From contig NZ_CP041238.1 of NCBI RefSeq assembly GCF_013488225.1, positions 3,249,501 to 3,313,500 of the forward strand: a stretch of DNA of 64,000 nucleotides, read 5' to 3'. The DNA is from Sinorhizobium mexicanum. Its GTDB lineage: Bacteria > Pseudomonadota > Alphaproteobacteria > Rhizobiales > Rhizobiaceae. The notes beneath the pieces were generated by a model, which was not told where the DNA came from, did no database searches, and saw only the letters and a list, made by a program, of their open reading frames with translations. The stretch's first letter is position 1. The number at the start of each line of letters is the position of its first letter. The translations under genes were made by a program, and so were the position numbers. Below are positions 17,485 through 28,238 of this stretch, piece by piece.

Positions 17485-18798
17485 ATGGCCGACACGACGA
17501 ATACCGCACATTTTAATCGCGCCCGCAGCGCGGCTGAAAATCCCGTGAAGCGCTTCTTCCGCGCCACCGAAATCGACACCCGCCTTCTGGGCATGGTCGG
17601 CGCGATGCTGATCATCTGGATCGGCTTCAATTTCCTGTCCGGCGGCCTGTTCCTTACACCGCGAAACCTCTGGAACCTTTCGGTGCAGACCGCCTCGGTG
17701 GCCGTCATGGCGACCGGCATGGTTCTCGTCATCGTCACCCGCAATATCGATCTGTCGGTCGGCTCCATCCTCGGCTTCGTCGGCATGATCATGGGCGTGC
17801 TGCAGGCCGAGCTGCTGCCGCAGGTGCTGGGCTTCAACCATCCCGCCACCTGGATCATCACGCTGCTTGCCGGCCTTTCCCTCGGCGCGGCGATCGGCGC
17901 CTTGCATGGCATGATCATCGCTTTCCTCAACGTGCCGTCCTTCATCGTCACGCTCGGCGGGTTGCTCATCTGGCGCGGCGCCACCTGGTTCGTGACCAGC
18001 GGCCGCACGGTCGCGCCGATGGACGCCACCTTCCGCCTGATGGGTGGTGGCACCGAAGGCTCGATCGGCGCGACGGCAAGCTGGATCGTCGGCCTCCTTG
18101 CCTGTCTTGCAATCGTCGCGAGCATCATTAACGCCCGCAAGCAGCGCAAGCGCTTCGGCTTTCCCCGCCGCCCGGTCTGGGCCGAGTACTTTCTCTCGGG
18201 AATTGGCTGCGCCCTCGTTCTGGGCGCCGTGGCGATCGCCAACAGCTATCCCTGGCCGGCTAACATCGCCCGCAAATACGCCGAAGCCAACGGCATCGCC
18301 TGGCCCGAAGGCGGCCTCTTCATCGCTCATGGCATCGCCATTCCGGTGCTGATCGCGATCGTCATCGGCATCGTCATGACCTTCATCGCCACGCGCCTGC
18401 GCTTTGGCCGCTACGTCTTCGCGATCGGCGGCAATCCGGAAGCGGCCGAACTCGCCGGCATCAAGACGCGCTGGGTGACGGTCAGGATCTTCGCACTGAT
18501 GGGCATGCTCTGTGCGGTCGCCGCCGCGATTTCGACGGCACGCCTCAACGCGGCCACCAATGCCCAAGGCGAACTCGACGAACTCTACACCATCGCCGCG
18601 GCCGTCATCGGCGGCACATCGCTTGCCGGCGGCATGGGCACGATCGCTGGTGCCATGCTTGGCGCCCTCGTCATGCAGTCGCTGCAATCCGGCATGGTGC
18701 TGCTCGGCATCGACAGCCCGCTGCAGCGGATCGTCGTCGGCGTCGTGCTGGTCACCGCCGTCTGGCTCGATACCGTCTACCGCGCCCGCGCGAAATAA
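17485..18798 (+). CDS. xylH: Xylose-type ABC transporter permease XylH
   Basis: 437 aa from the ATG at 17485, preceded by GGGGGACGG; an upstream in-frame ATG at 17452 has no site. About ten to twelve hydrophobic segments, with the CUT2 permease motif [17 protein letters not shown] and loop [19 protein letters not shown]. The C-terminus has [19 protein letters not shown]. The long central insertion with an extra pair of helices is typical of XylH rather than RbsC. Works with XylF and XylG in the inner membrane. Confidence 0.91.
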   Translation: MADTTNTAHFNRARSAAENPVKRFFRATEIDTRLLGMVGAMLIIWIGFNFLSGGLFLTPRNLWNLSVQTASVAVMATGMVLVIVTRNIDLSVGSILGFVGMIMGVLQAELLPQVLGFNHPATWIITLLAGLSLGAAIGALHGMIIAFLNVPSFIVTLGGLLIWRGATWFVTSGRTVAPMDATFRLMGGGTEGSIGATASWIVGLLACLAIVASIINARKQRKRFGFPRRPVWAEYFLSGIGCALVLGAVAIANSYPWPANIARKYAEANGIAWPEGGLFIAHGIAIPVLIAIVIGIVMTFIATRLRFGRYVFAIGGNPEAAELAGIKTRWVTVRIFALMGMLCAVAAAISTARLNAATNAQGELDELYTIAAAVIGGTSLAGGMGTIAGAMLGALVMQSLQSGMVLLGIDSPLQRIVVGVVLVTAVWLDTVYRARAK

Positions 18799-18812
18799 TC
18801 AGGAGTTCGAAC

Positions 18813-19598
<786 letters not shown>

Positions 19599-19623
19599 GT
19601 CCCGAAACACGGCAAACACCACG

Positions 19624-19654
19624 AATGCCGCGTTTCAGGCGCGGCATTTTCTTT
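19624..19654 (+). terminator. Intrinsic terminator after xylG
   Basis: AATGCCGCG (19624-19632) pairs with CGCGGCATT (19640-19648), followed by TTCTTT. It ends the xylFHG operon. Confidence 0.88.
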
Positions 19655-19808
19655 CCGGAAGTCCCCTGCCCCGAGAGGCGCCACGGCCCCGACACGAACA
19701 CCAAACGCAAATTTCCGCTGCAAACACCTTCAATCACCATTGAAGCGGCGCGCAAGCTAGGCTAAGAACCGCTCACAGCCTGCTTCGGCGGCCCTGCCGC
19801 CAACGGAT

Positions 19809-19885
19809 GCACCCGTAGCTCAGCTGGATAGAGTGTTGGATTCCGATTCCAAAGGTCACAGGTTCGAATCCTGTCGGGTGCGCCA
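19809..19885 (+). tRNA. tRNA-Arg (anticodon CCG)
   Basis: A 77-nt cloverleaf can be folded. The acceptor arm is GCACCCG/CGGGTGC, then discriminator G and encoded CCA. The D-arm has AGCTGGATA; the anticodon stem is TTGGA/TCCAA around the loop TTCCGAT (anticodon CCG, reading CGG), and the T-arm is ACAGG TTCGAAT CCTGT. tRNA genes of this kind are common integration sites, and an accessory-looking segment begins to the right. Confidence 0.95.
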
Positions 19886-20220
19886 AACTACCCACCGTCT
19901 GGAACAAATCTGCCAACCACACTCGACAACCAACGCCTCCCTCCGTCCCAAGGCAGGCATTGCCACCGCGCGATTGCAATGTCATGATTGCACGTTGGAA
20001 GCGGACACTAACGGCCCGATGCCATCTCCCGGTTGTCGTTGCCGGAGCGCTCCGCTCAGGATGGGCAGTTTGAATCTGGCGCGATTCTCTCCTCGGCACG
20101 TTTGCCGTGGTTTCAGCCAAGACTGCTTGCCGCCGCGCGTACGAGCGTTCTTCGATATTCCTTCCGCGGCCGGGGAGAGCAGACTGCAAGAGCGTCGCGA
20201 GCCTTGTGCGGAGAAACGCC
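19886..20220. other. 335-bp gap between tRNA-Arg and the Lon-like gene
   Basis: No gene, strong hairpin or integrase remnant is apparent. Open frames that cross it lack ribosome sites and read as low-complexity basic peptides. A second copy of the tRNA 3' end was looked for by eye in the following 10 kb and not seen. The interval should contain the promoter for the downstream protease gene. Confidence 0.5.
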
Positions 20221-22659
20221 ATGCGGGCCTTGCGCGAGCGGCTGGCGGTGCAGCCGCAGGATCTGAGGCGGCGGCTCGACCCGGCCACGCTACCATTTCA
20301 GACGACGGCCGAAGTGTCGCCGGTCAAAACGACGATCGGGCAGCCGCGCGCGGCCGAGGCGATCGCTTTTGCACTCGAGGTGGGCGCCCGTGGCTTCCAC
20401 CTATACGCCGCCGGTTCGCCCGGCACCGGGCGCGAGAGCACGGTCCTCGCGGCGGTGCGCTCCTTCGCCGCGACGCGGCCGACACCGCCCGACTGGGTCT
20501 ATGTCCACAACTTCGCCGAGCCGGACCGTCCACGCGCCTTCCCGGTACCGGCCGGCGGGGGTCGGAAACTGGCAAAGGCGATGACGTCGTTTGTGGAGGC
20601 GGCGCAGCTGGAGATTCCCGGCGCTTTCGAGGGCGAGGAGTACGCCCGGCGACGAGAGGAGGTCCTTGTCGAGGTGAGGAGGCGACGCGCCGAGCTGATC
20701 GCTGACCTGCGCGCCTTTGCGCAGGAACGCGAGTTCGGGTTGGAGATGGGGCCAACCGGCATTGCCAAAATCCCGCTGCTGAACGGCGAGCCGATGCCAC
20801 AAGAGGCGTTCGAGCAGTTGCCACCCGAGGCAAAGGCGGAGCTCGAGCAGCGGGGTGCGCAAATCCAGGCCGAGCTCGGCGCTTACGTGCGCAAGATGCG
20901 GCAGGTCGACAAGGAAGCCCAGCAGCGCGTTACAGCGCTCGACAGGGAGGTGGCGCTCCTTACCGCAGGGCCACTTATTGCCGAATTGCGCGAGGATTAC
21001 GACGACCAGCCAGACGTCCTCGCCTTCCTCGAGCAGATAGAGACGGACCTGCCGGACCATCTGCACGACTTCTTGCCGACGGCCGAAGCCGGGCAAGCGG
21101 ACGGCGCGACTGCGCTACGGAGGCATCAGGGGTCCTTGGCGCGGTACGAGGTCAACGTGTTGATCGACAACAGTGGGATCGCCGGCGCGCCGGTCGTCCT
21201 CGAGCGCAACCCGACCTACTACAACCTGAGCGGCCGGCTCGACTACCGGGCCGTGATGGGGACGATGGTGACCGACTTCCTACAGATCAGGCCGGGCGCG
21301 CTGCACCGCGCCAACGGCGGTTTCCTCGTCCTGCACGCCCTCGACGTCATGCGCAACCCCTTCGCCTGGGAGGGGCTGAAGCGCGCCCTGGCGTCCGGCG
21401 AGGTGGTGATCGAGAACCCGGGCGAGCAAGGAGCGCCGGTGCCGACGAACCGGCCGCGGCCCGAGCCGATTCCGCTCGACCTGAAGGTGATCCTGATAGG
21501 ACCAGCAGCGCTCTATCAGGCCCTTCATCAGGTCGATGTCGAGTTCCCGGAGCTGTTCGGGGTGAAGGCGGAATTCGCGCCAGACATGGATTGGAACGAG
21601 GAGAACCTAGCAAGCTACTCCGCCTTCCTGAGCCTCGTCGTGCACGATCGTCGACTGCTCCACTTCGACCGTTCGGCCGTCGCCCGGATCGTCGAGCACG
21701 GAGCGCGGCTGCGCGACCACCAGCGGAAGCTGACCACGCGGTTCCTCGACGTTGCCAGGCTGGCCGTCGAGGCCTGCCACTGGGCAGGCAAGGCGGGGCA
21801 CAAGTTCGTGCAGGCGGTGGATGTCGACGCGGCTGTCGAACAGCAGGAGCGACGGCGCAACCTGGCCGAGGAGCGAATGCGAGAGGTGATCGCCGATGGC
21901 ACGATCATGATCGACACCGAGGGCGCTCGGGTGGCGCAGGTCAACGGGGTGTCCGTGCTCAATGTCGGCGACTACAGTTTCGGGCAGCCGTCACGGGTGA
22001 CCGCGCGCGTTTCAGTGGGGCGGGGGACGGTACAGAGCATTGAGCGGGAGATCGAGCTCTCCGGCCCGATCCATGCGAAGGGGTTCTTGATCCTGACCGG
22101 GTATCTGCAAGCGCAATACGCTCAAGATTGGCCGCTCTCGCTGGGGGCGACTATCACCTTCGAGCAGTCGTATGGAGGGATCGACGGCGACTCGGCGTCG
22201 ACGACCGAACTCTACGCCTTGCTGTCGGCCCTCTCCGGTCTTCCGTTGAACCAGGGAATTGCCGTGACTGGCGCGGTGAACCAGCACGGCCAGGTGCAGG
22301 CGGTCGGGGGCGTGACACGCAAGATCGAAGGCTTCTACGATGTCTGCCGCGATCGGGGACTGACCGGCGGGCAAGGTGTGATCGTGCCGACGGCCAACGT
22401 CAAGAACCTGATGCTGAAGGAGGAGGTCGTGGAGGCGGTGCGGGCGGGACGTTTCCACGTCTGGGCGGTCAGCCACGTCGACGAGGGAATCGAGTTGCTG
22501 ATGGAGCGCACGGCCGGCGAACCGGCAGCGGACGGGACGTTTCCTGAGGGGACGGTGCACCGGCTCGTCCGGGATCGGCTGCGGCAGTACTCGGAGCACA
22601 TGCGCGCGTTTGGCAGCGCCTGGCCCGGCGGTTCGAATATCGGGAACGACGGACACTAG
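20221..22659 (+). CDS. Lon-like ATP-dependent protease (AAA plus S16 peptidase), COG1067 type
   Basis: 812 aa from the ATG at 20221, preceded by GGAG. An N-terminal ATPase-like region has AAGSPGTGRES at 63-73, where the Walker A Lys is Arg (R71). The middle part holds a long coiled region (about 140-260, rich in Glu/Arg/Ala). The C-terminal S16 peptidase domain has the catalytic Ser in GDSAS (S658) and Lys in TRKIEGF (K701), 43 residues apart exactly as in E. coli Lon. It lacks the Lon N-terminal domain. Such Lon-like proteins degrade unfolded proteins; the altered Walker A matches the wider COG1067 group, where ATP use is uncertain. Confidence 0.88.
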   Translation: MRALRERLAVQPQDLRRRLDPATLPFQTTAEVSPVKTTIGQPRAAEAIAFALEVGARGFHLYAAGSPGTGRESTVLAAVRSFAATRPTPPDWVYVHNFAEPDRPRAFPVPAGGGRKLAKAMTSFVEAAQLEIPGAFEGEEYARRREEVLVEVRRRRAELIADLRAFAQEREFGLEMGPTGIAKIPLLNGEPMPQEAFEQLPPEAKAELEQRGAQIQAELGAYVRKMRQVDKEAQQRVTALDREVALLTAGPLIAELREDYDDQPDVLAFLEQIETDLPDHLHDFLPTAEAGQADGATALRRHQGSLARYEVNVLIDNSGIAGAPVVLERNPTYYNLSGRLDYRAVMGTMVTDFLQIRPGALHRANGGFLVLHALDVMRNPFAWEGLKRALASGEVVIENPGEQGAPVPTNRPRPEPIPLDLKVILIGPAALYQALHQVDVEFPELFGVKAEFAPDMDWNEENLASYSAFLSLVVHDRRLLHFDRSAVARIVEHGARLRDHQRKLTTRFLDVARLAVEACHWAGKAGHKFVQAVDVDAAVEQQERRRNLAEERMREVIADGTIMIDTEGARVAQVNGVSVLNVGDYSFGQPSRVTARVSVGRGTVQSIEREIELSGPIHAKGFLILTGYLQAQYAQDWPLSLGATITFEQSYGGIDGDSASTTELYALLSALSGLPLNQGIAVTGAVNQHGQVQAVGGVTRKIEGFYDVCRDRGLTGGQGVIVPTANVKNLMLKEEVVEAVRAGRFHVWAVSHVDEGIELLMERTAGEPAADGTFPEGTVHRLVRDRLRQYSEHMRAFGSAWPGGSNIGNDGH

Positions 22660-22686
22660 AGCCGGAGGGCGGCTCGATGCAGATGC

Positions 22687-24528
22687 TTGGCGCAGGAGGC
22701 GGTCATTACAGATCTTTTGATCGTTCTCACGCTTCTCAGCGCTGCGATCGTGATGTTCGCGATCAACAGGCCGCGCCTGGATGCGGTCGCCCTGATGACG
22801 CTGGTGGCGCTGCCGTTCACCGGTGTCCTTACGATGGGGGAGGCCCTGGCCGGCTTCAGCGATCCGAACATCGTGCTGATCGCAGCCCTGTTCGTGCTCG
22901 GCGAAGGGCTGGTGCGCACCGGTGTCGCCCAGCGGGTGGGCGACTGGTTGATCGCCAGGGCGGGCAAGAACGAACTGCGCCTGATCGTCCTGCTGATGAT
23001 GGTCGTGGGCGCGCTGGGCGCGACCATGAGTTCGACTGCCGTCACGGCGATCTTCATACCGGTTGCGTTGCGCATCTCTCAGAGCACCGGCATCGGCCCG
23101 GGCCGGCTGATGATGCCGCTCAGCGTGGCCGCGTTGATCAGCGGAATGATGACCCTGGTTGCGACCGCGCCGAATCTGATCGTGAACGGCGAGCTCGAGC
23201 GCCACGGTGTGGAAGGATTCCGGTTCTTCAGCTTCACGCCGTTCGGGCTGCCGATTCTGCTGCTCGGCATCCTCTATATGAGCGTCACCCGGCGCTGGCT
23301 CCAGGATACCGCCACGCCGGCATCAAGTTCCAGTCGCCCTAACCTCGCGGCCTGGATCGATGAATACAAGCTGGCCGATCGTGAACACCGGCTGCGGATA
23401 ACCGCGCAATCGCCGCTGGCCGGCAGGCCCCTGGAAGAGTTCGACCTGAAGGGATGGCCTGGTGCCAATATCGTTGCGCTCGAGCGCGGTCGCCGGTTAA
23501 CCCGCGAGGTCATGCAGCCCTTGGCAAAGGCGGAGCTGAAAGTGGACGACGTCATGCTGATCGATTATGCCGGGTCCAATTCGGACATCCGATCCATTTG
23601 TGAGCGCTTCGCGCTTGAAGAAATATCGCTGCGCGGAGCCGATTTCGCCGACCGGTCGCAGGAAATCGGCTTGGCCCAGGTCGTCGTGGCGGCGACATCC
23701 GATCTCGCCGGCCAGACGATTGCCGATGCACAGCTCTCCACGCGGTTCAATTTGACGGTGATCGGCCTGCGCCGGGGCATGGTCGCCTACGGCCGCGAAT
23801 TTCTGCATGAGCCGCTGGCGATCGGCGACACGTTGCTGTTGATCGGGCCATGGCGGGAGCTCGACAAGCTCCGATCGGATGGTAGCACCCTCGTTATTCT
23901 CAATATGACCGTCGAACGCGACGAGGTGCTGCCGGCGCATGACAAAGCCGTCCATGCTCTGGCTTGCCTCGCGCTTGTTGTCGGGTTGATGGTCAGCGGC
24001 GTCATTCCCAATGTCCAGGCAGCACTCATCGGCTGCCTGCTGATGGGGGTGCTACGCTGCATTGACTTCAACAGCGCCTATCGTTCCATCGATTGGAAGA
24101 CGATCGTTCTGATCGTCGGCATGTTGCCGTTTTCGATCGCGCTCGAGCGCACCGGCGGGGTCGAGCTGGCTGCGGACGGCTTGCGGGCTCTTACAACCGG
24201 CACAGGCCCGCATGTCGTGCTGGGGACGCTTTTTGCCATCACCGCCCTGCTCGGAATGTTCATCTCCAACACCGCGACGGCTGTGCTGATGGCACCGGTG
24301 GCTCTCGCGCTCGCACAGGAATTGGGCGCCTCGCCCTACCCGTTTGCGATGATCGTGGCCCTGGCGGCCTCGACCGCGTTCATGACTCCGGTGTCTTCTC
24401 CGGTGAACGCGCTGGTGGTCGGGCCTGGACACTACACCTTCGGCGACTTCGTCCGGATCGGCGTGCCGTTCTCGCTGATTGTTCTGATCGTCAGCGTAGT
24501 CCTGGTGCCGTGGCTGCTGCCGCTGTGA
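22687..24528 (+). CDS. SLC13/DASS-family transporter with two TrkA-C (RCK_C) domains
   Basis: 613 aa inner-membrane carrier. Two blocks of hydrophobic segments (about 5-205 and 420-613) flank a soluble insert with two RCK_C-like repeats (EEFDLKGWPGANIVALERG and DAQLSTRFNLTVIGLRRG regions). The motif MSSTAVTAIFIPVALRI and its C-terminal counterpart MFISNTATAVLMAPVALAL are the paired SNT-type substrate loops of DASS carriers. Likely substrate is a dicarboxylate or sulfate-like anion; not resolvable here. The start is unclear: TTG at 22687 is reported, AGGAGG lies just downstream at 22693, and no ATG is well placed. Confidence 0.82.
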   Translation: MAQEAVITDLLIVLTLLSAAIVMFAINRPRLDAVALMTLVALPFTGVLTMGEALAGFSDPNIVLIAALFVLGEGLVRTGVAQRVGDWLIARAGKNELRLIVLLMMVVGALGATMSSTAVTAIFIPVALRISQSTGIGPGRLMMPLSVAALISGMMTLVATAPNLIVNGELERHGVEGFRFFSFTPFGLPILLLGILYMSVTRRWLQDTATPASSSSRPNLAAWIDEYKLADREHRLRITAQSPLAGRPLEEFDLKGWPGANIVALERGRRLTREVMQPLAKAELKVDDVMLIDYAGSNSDIRSICERFALEEISLRGADFADRSQEIGLAQVVVAATSDLAGQTIADAQLSTRFNLTVIGLRRGMVAYGREFLHEPLAIGDTLLLIGPWRELDKLRSDGSTLVILNMTVERDEVLPAHDKAVHALACLALVVGLMVSGVIPNVQAALIGCLLMGVLRCIDFNSAYRSIDWKTIVLIVGMLPFSIALERTGGVELAADGLRALTTGTGPHVVLGTLFAITALLGMFISNTATAVLMAPVALALAQELGASPYPFAMIVALAASTAFMTPVSSPVNALVVGPGHYTFGDFVRIGVPFSLIVLIVSVVLVPWLLPL

Positions 24529-24685
24529 GGCGGCCCGCTCCGGCGCGAAGCGAAACTTGCCGCCGCGCTTGCGGCCGCGGAACAGAGGAAGGATTGCTCC
24601 ACCTGCCGGTTCAGATGGAGCTGGCCGCCATCCTGCGTTTTCCTATCTAGCGGATAGCAGGCTTTGAAACGTCAGAGTGGATCGC

Positions 24686-26332
24686 ATGACAAGCGCACCG
24701 GACCCAACTGCCGACCCCGCCATTGAAGACCAGCACGCTGGGCGGGCGCCCTGGTTGCCATTGATCGTCATCGTCCTCGCGCAACTTCAGATGGCCATCA
24801 ACATCAGCGCCCTGCCCGTTTCGCTCGGGCCGCTCTCCCAAGATCTGGGTTCGCCGGCGACCGCCGCAGCGACCGCGCTTCTCCTCTACTCGATGTTCGT
24901 CGCCGCGTTCGTCATGCTGGGCGCGAAGATCGGCAAGCTCGCGGGTGAGCGCCGCGTGCTCCAGGTCAGCATCGTCGTGCACGGCGCGGCGATGGGGTTG
25001 ATGGCGACCAGCACCGATGCAAGCACCATGAATGCCGCTCAGTCGATCGCGGGAATCGCCGCCGCGGCGGCCGTGCCGACCTTGGTGGTGTTGATCGCCG
25101 CCAATTATCACGGCCGGCAGCAGGAAACGGCGCTGGGCGTGCTGGCCGGCATCCCCGCTGTCGCCAGCGCGGTAACCTTCGTCATCGCCGGATTTCTCGC
25201 CACATCCCTCAGCTGGCGCTACTCATATTGGCTGATCGTCTCTCTGGCGGTCCTCGTCCTGATTCTGAGCTTTCGCCTGGCGCCGATCCCGCGCCAGCCC
25301 GGCACGAGGATCGACATCTTCGGGGTCGTCCTCTCGGCGGCCGCTGTCGCGCTCATCCTGCTTGGCTTCAACAACCTTCAGGCGTGGGGGCTTCTGGTCG
25401 CGGAGAGCGCGGCGCCGTTTTCGCTGCTGGGATTGTCGCCGGCGCCGATCCTCATTCTTGTGGGGGTAATGTTTGGCCAGGCGTTCTTCGCGTGGTCCAA
25501 CAGGCGCGTCGCAGCCAACAGGCAGCCCTTGCTTGCGATGGAGGTATTGGACAGCAGGGAAGAAAAGGGTGCCGTCATCGCCTTTCTCGCCGCGGGGAGC
25601 CTCGGTCTCGCGGTGGGGTTTCTTATCCCGCTCTATGTGCAGATCATCCAGGGCCGCACGCCCCTTTTCTCTGCGGTGGCCATTCTCCCTTACACGGCTG
25701 CAATCGCGGTAGCGGGTGTCCTATCCGTGCGACTATATGATCGCTTCGCGCCACGCAGTCTCGGCATCGCCTCGTTCGTCCTGATCGCGATCGGTCTGGT
25801 GGTGGTCGCCTTCACCGTTGGCAACGACTGGAGCACCGTGACGGTTATTCTGGGCCTGATCCTCGTCGGCATCGGCGAGGGTACGCTACTGACCTTGCTT
25901 TTCAACGTGCTGGTATCGGCCTCGCCCAAGCGCCTCGCCGGCGACGTGGCCGCGTTGCGCGGCGTGGCGAACAACGTCTCGAACGCGCTCGGCGCGGCCT
26001 TCGCCAGCGTTGTGGCGGTCGGACTGCTGGGCATGTTTCTCACCACGGCGTTCAGCCAGTCCGAGCTGCCGCCCGAGCTCAGCAATCACGTGCTTTTTGA
26101 CGATGTCGACTTCGTCACTAATGATGAACTGAGGAGCGTGTTCGGCGCGACCGCGGCAACGCCGGACCAGGTGGAGACGGCGATCGCGATCAATGAAACG
26201 GCCCGACTCCGTGCGTTGAGGGGGGCGTTCTTGATCGTGGCGGGCATTTCATTGTTGTCGATCTTCCCAGCCGCGAGATTGCCGAAATACGTGCCGCGCG
26301 AGCTGTCGGCAAAGGACATCGTGAGCGAGTGA
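24686..26332 (+). CDS. MFS transporter, 14-helix DHA2-like drug exporter
   Basis: 548 aa. About fourteen hydrophobic segments, with a short hydrophilic N-terminus. The A-like loop GAKIGKLAGERRVLQ after helix 2 and the helix-5 region GVLAGIPAVASAVTFVIAGFLATSLSWRY (antiporter-type motif C position) fit DHA2 exporters. A periplasmic insert lies near 455-510 (SELPPELSNHVLFDD). Start chosen at the ATG at 24686; a GTG at 24677 is possible. It ends 18 bp before a hydrolase gene, suggesting co-transcription. Substrate unknown. Confidence 0.85.
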   Translation: MTSAPDPTADPAIEDQHAGRAPWLPLIVIVLAQLQMAINISALPVSLGPLSQDLGSPATAAATALLLYSMFVAAFVMLGAKIGKLAGERRVLQVSIVVHGAAMGLMATSTDASTMNAAQSIAGIAAAAAVPTLVVLIAANYHGRQQETALGVLAGIPAVASAVTFVIAGFLATSLSWRYSYWLIVSLAVLVLILSFRLAPIPRQPGTRIDIFGVVLSAAAVALILLGFNNLQAWGLLVAESAAPFSLLGLSPAPILILVGVMFGQAFFAWSNRRVAANRQPLLAMEVLDSREEKGAVIAFLAAGSLGLAVGFLIPLYVQIIQGRTPLFSAVAILPYTAAIAVAGVLSVRLYDRFAPRSLGIASFVLIAIGLVVVAFTVGNDWSTVTVILGLILVGIGEGTLLTLLFNVLVSASPKRLAGDVAALRGVANNVSNALGAAFASVVAVGLLGMFLTTAFSQSELPPELSNHVLFDDVDFVTNDELRSVFGATAATPDQVETAIAINETARLRALRGAFLIVAGISLLSIFPAARLPKYVPRELSAKDIVSE

Positions 26333-26350
26333 GCCTGGAGGGCCTCCACC

Positions 26351-26902
26351 ATGAAGAAGCAAATCCTGTTCATTCAAGGCGGAGGCGCAGGGACCCATGA
26401 CGAATGGGACAACAAGCTCGTCGACAGCTTGAGGCGAGAACTTGGGCCCGGCTACGACGTCCGCTACCCGCGCATGCCGAACGAGGCGGATCCCAGCTAT
26501 ACCGTATGGAAGGCCGCGCTCGCGCAAGAGATCGCCGGCCTCGATGATGGCGCGATACTGATTGGCCACTCAATTGGCGGAACGATTCTGATCAACGCCC
26601 TCGCAGAGGCACCACCGAATCAGAAGCTTGCTGGCGTATTTCTCATCGCGGCGCCCTTTGTTGGCGCTGGCGGGTGGCCGAGTGACGACATCGAGCCAAC
26701 GGCCGAACTCGGTGCGCGATTGCCGTCAAAGACGCCGGTCTATCTCTATCATGGCAGCGAGGACGACACTGCGCCGTTCGCGCATGTCGATCTCTATGAG
26801 AGAGCGATACCCGGCGCGATCGTGCATCGGCTCCAAGGCCGCGACCACCAGCTCAACGACGACTTGGCCGAGGTTGCCGCCGGCGTCCGCGCTTTGACAT
26901 GA
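26351..26902 (+). CDS. Small alpha/beta hydrolase (RBBP9/YdeN-like)
   Basis: 183 aa. The nucleophile elbow GHSIGG (Ser near 74), the acid in YHGSEDDTAP and the late His in GRDHQL give a complete Ser-Asp-His triad. The compact size matches the RBBP9/YdeN serine hydrolases. It follows the MFS gene by 18 bp with GGAGGGCC near the start, so hydrolysis and export may act on related compounds. Substrate unknown. Confidence 0.85.
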   Translation: MKKQILFIQGGGAGTHDEWDNKLVDSLRRELGPGYDVRYPRMPNEADPSYTVWKAALAQEIAGLDDGAILIGHSIGGTILINALAEAPPNQKLAGVFLIAAPFVGAGGWPSDDIEPTAELGARLPSKTPVYLYHGSEDDTAPFAHVDLYERAIPGAIVHRLQGRDHQLNDDLAEVAAGVRALT

Positions 26903-26967
26903 GGGCGCTGTTCACCGGTCGATCTGGCGATCACAAAACGCAATCGAAAGCTCGCGCTTGAAATTAG

Positions 26968-26979
26968 ATTAGCGCTAAT
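26968..26979. promoter_or_regulatory. 12-bp palindrome in front of the marR gene
   Basis: ATTAGCGCTAAT is a perfect palindrome ending 13 bp before the MarR start codon, inside an AT-rich promoter-like stretch. MarR dimers bind such symmetric sites, so autoregulation is likely. Confidence 0.6.
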
Positions 26980-26992
26980 GTAATTTGCGGCC

Positions 26993-27487
26993 ATGAGCGA
27001 AAAACAGATGCCGGGTCTCGGTGAATTGCTCCGCTATGTCGGAGAACTGGTCGATCAGGGTGCGGAGGAAGAGTACCGCGCCATGAGGCTTTCTTATCGC
27101 GCCAGATACACCCCGGTCATGCGCGCGCTTAGCGCCGGAGCAGAAACTGTCACTGAAATCACTGCCCTGAGCAGCCTCACTCAGGGCGCGATCAGCCAGT
27201 CGGTGAGGCTGATGGAGGCCGATGGCCTGGTGGCACGACATCGCCTGGAGGATGGGCGCAAAAACGGTGTTCATCTGACGGCTCGCGGCCGGGAACTGCT
27301 GAAGAGGCTTGCACCACACTGGGCGACCACCTTCGCAGCCATAGGTGCGCTGGAGAAGGAGATCGGCCAGCCGCTTCTTGAGGTGCTGGCAAAGACGGCG
27401 CGCGCGCTGGAGCGCGAGGGATTTGCCGCTCGGCTGAGGGCCGCCGCGGCACACCACGCAAACGAGGATCACTCCGATGCGGAATGA
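26993..27487 (+). CDS. MarR-family transcriptional regulator
   Basis: 164 aa. Winged helix at about 45-105, with TEITALSSLTQGAISQSVRLME as the recognition helix and DGRKNGVHLTARGRELL as the wing. The protein overlaps the next gene, a methyltransferase, by 11 nt in another frame, so expression is coupled. A 12-bp palindrome precedes it. MarR proteins next to small-molecule enzymes usually sense a phenolic or toxic ligand. Confidence 0.88.
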   Translation: MSEKQMPGLGELLRYVGELVDQGAEEEYRAMRLSYRARYTPVMRALSAGAETVTEITALSSLTQGAISQSVRLMEADGLVARHRLEDGRKNGVHLTARGRELLKRLAPHWATTFAAIGALEKEIGQPLLEVLAKTARALEREGFAARLRAAAAHHANEDHSDAE

Positions 27488-28238
27488 CGTCACACCGCGC
27501 AAGAACTGGTTCGATGCAGGAGGCAACGCCTATGCACAGTTCAGGCCAGAGTACCCCGCCGGGCTCTCGAGGTTTCTTGCCGGAATTGCCCCCACCCGTG
27601 AGATGGCCGTCGATGTCGGCTGCGGCAATGGGCAACTGACCCGGCAATTGGCGACCTATTTCGACAGCGTCATTGGACTCGACGCCAGCGAGGACCAGAT
27701 CGCCAACGCTCGGACTCAGGACAAGGTGCGATACCTCTGCGCACCGGCCGAGAAACTGCCCCTTCCGGACAACGCAGCCAGCCTCATCACTGCGGCGCAG
27801 GCCGCCCACTGGTTCGATCTGCCGGCCTTTTATGCCGAGGCTCGCCGGATCGCCGTTAAGAACGCAGTTATCGCGCTCATCAGCTACGGGGTCCTCCGGC
27901 TGGAACCGGACGATCTTCAGGAGCGGTTCATCGAATTCTACCGCAACGAGATCGGCCCCTATTGGCCGCCCGAGCGCAAGCTGGTGGACACCGGCTACGC
28001 CGATATCAGCTTCCCGTTCGATGAGCGCGCTGCACCAGAGATGGAAATCTCCAGGGCCTGGGAACTCGGCGATTTCCTTGGCTACCTCTCAACATGGTCC
28101 GCCGTGCGCCGGGTCAACGACGCCGGGCGCGAGTATATTCTCGCTGCCTTCGTCCGGGATATTTCCGAACTCTGGGGCGATCCGGCGAAGAAGCGGCCAG
28201 TGTCCTGGCCCGTCAACATGAGATTGGGGACGATATGA
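27477..28238 (+). CDS. Class I SAM-dependent methyltransferase
   Basis: 253 aa. Motif I VDVGCGNGQLTRQLA (about 44-58), an acidic ribose-binding residue in IGLDASEDQI, and APAEKLPLPDNAASLITAAQAAHWF as motif II/III place it in the Methyltransf_11/25 group, close to trans-aconitate or TMT1-like enzymes by the early RPEYP motif. It overlaps the marR gene upstream by 11 nt and the thioesterase gene downstream by 4 nt (ATGA). Substrate is unknown; a small acid is plausible. Confidence 0.87.
   Translation: MRNDVTPRKNWFDAGGNAYAQFRPEYPAGLSRFLAGIAPTREMAVDVGCGNGQLTRQLATYFDSVIGLDASEDQIANARTQDKVRYLCAPAEKLPLPDNAASLITAAQAAHWFDLPAFYAEARRIAVKNAVIALISYGVLRLEPDDLQERFIEFYRNEIGPYWPPERKLVDTGYADISFPFDERAAPEMEISRAWELGDFLGYLSTWSAVRRVNDAGREYILAAFVRDISELWGDPAKKRPVSWPVNMRLGTI

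Noticed and set aside
22677..23342. Alternative reading from the ATG at 22677 over the DASS transporter
   Set aside because: Different frame, basic low-complexity translation with no hydrophobic helices; the transporter frame is clearly coding despite its unclear start.
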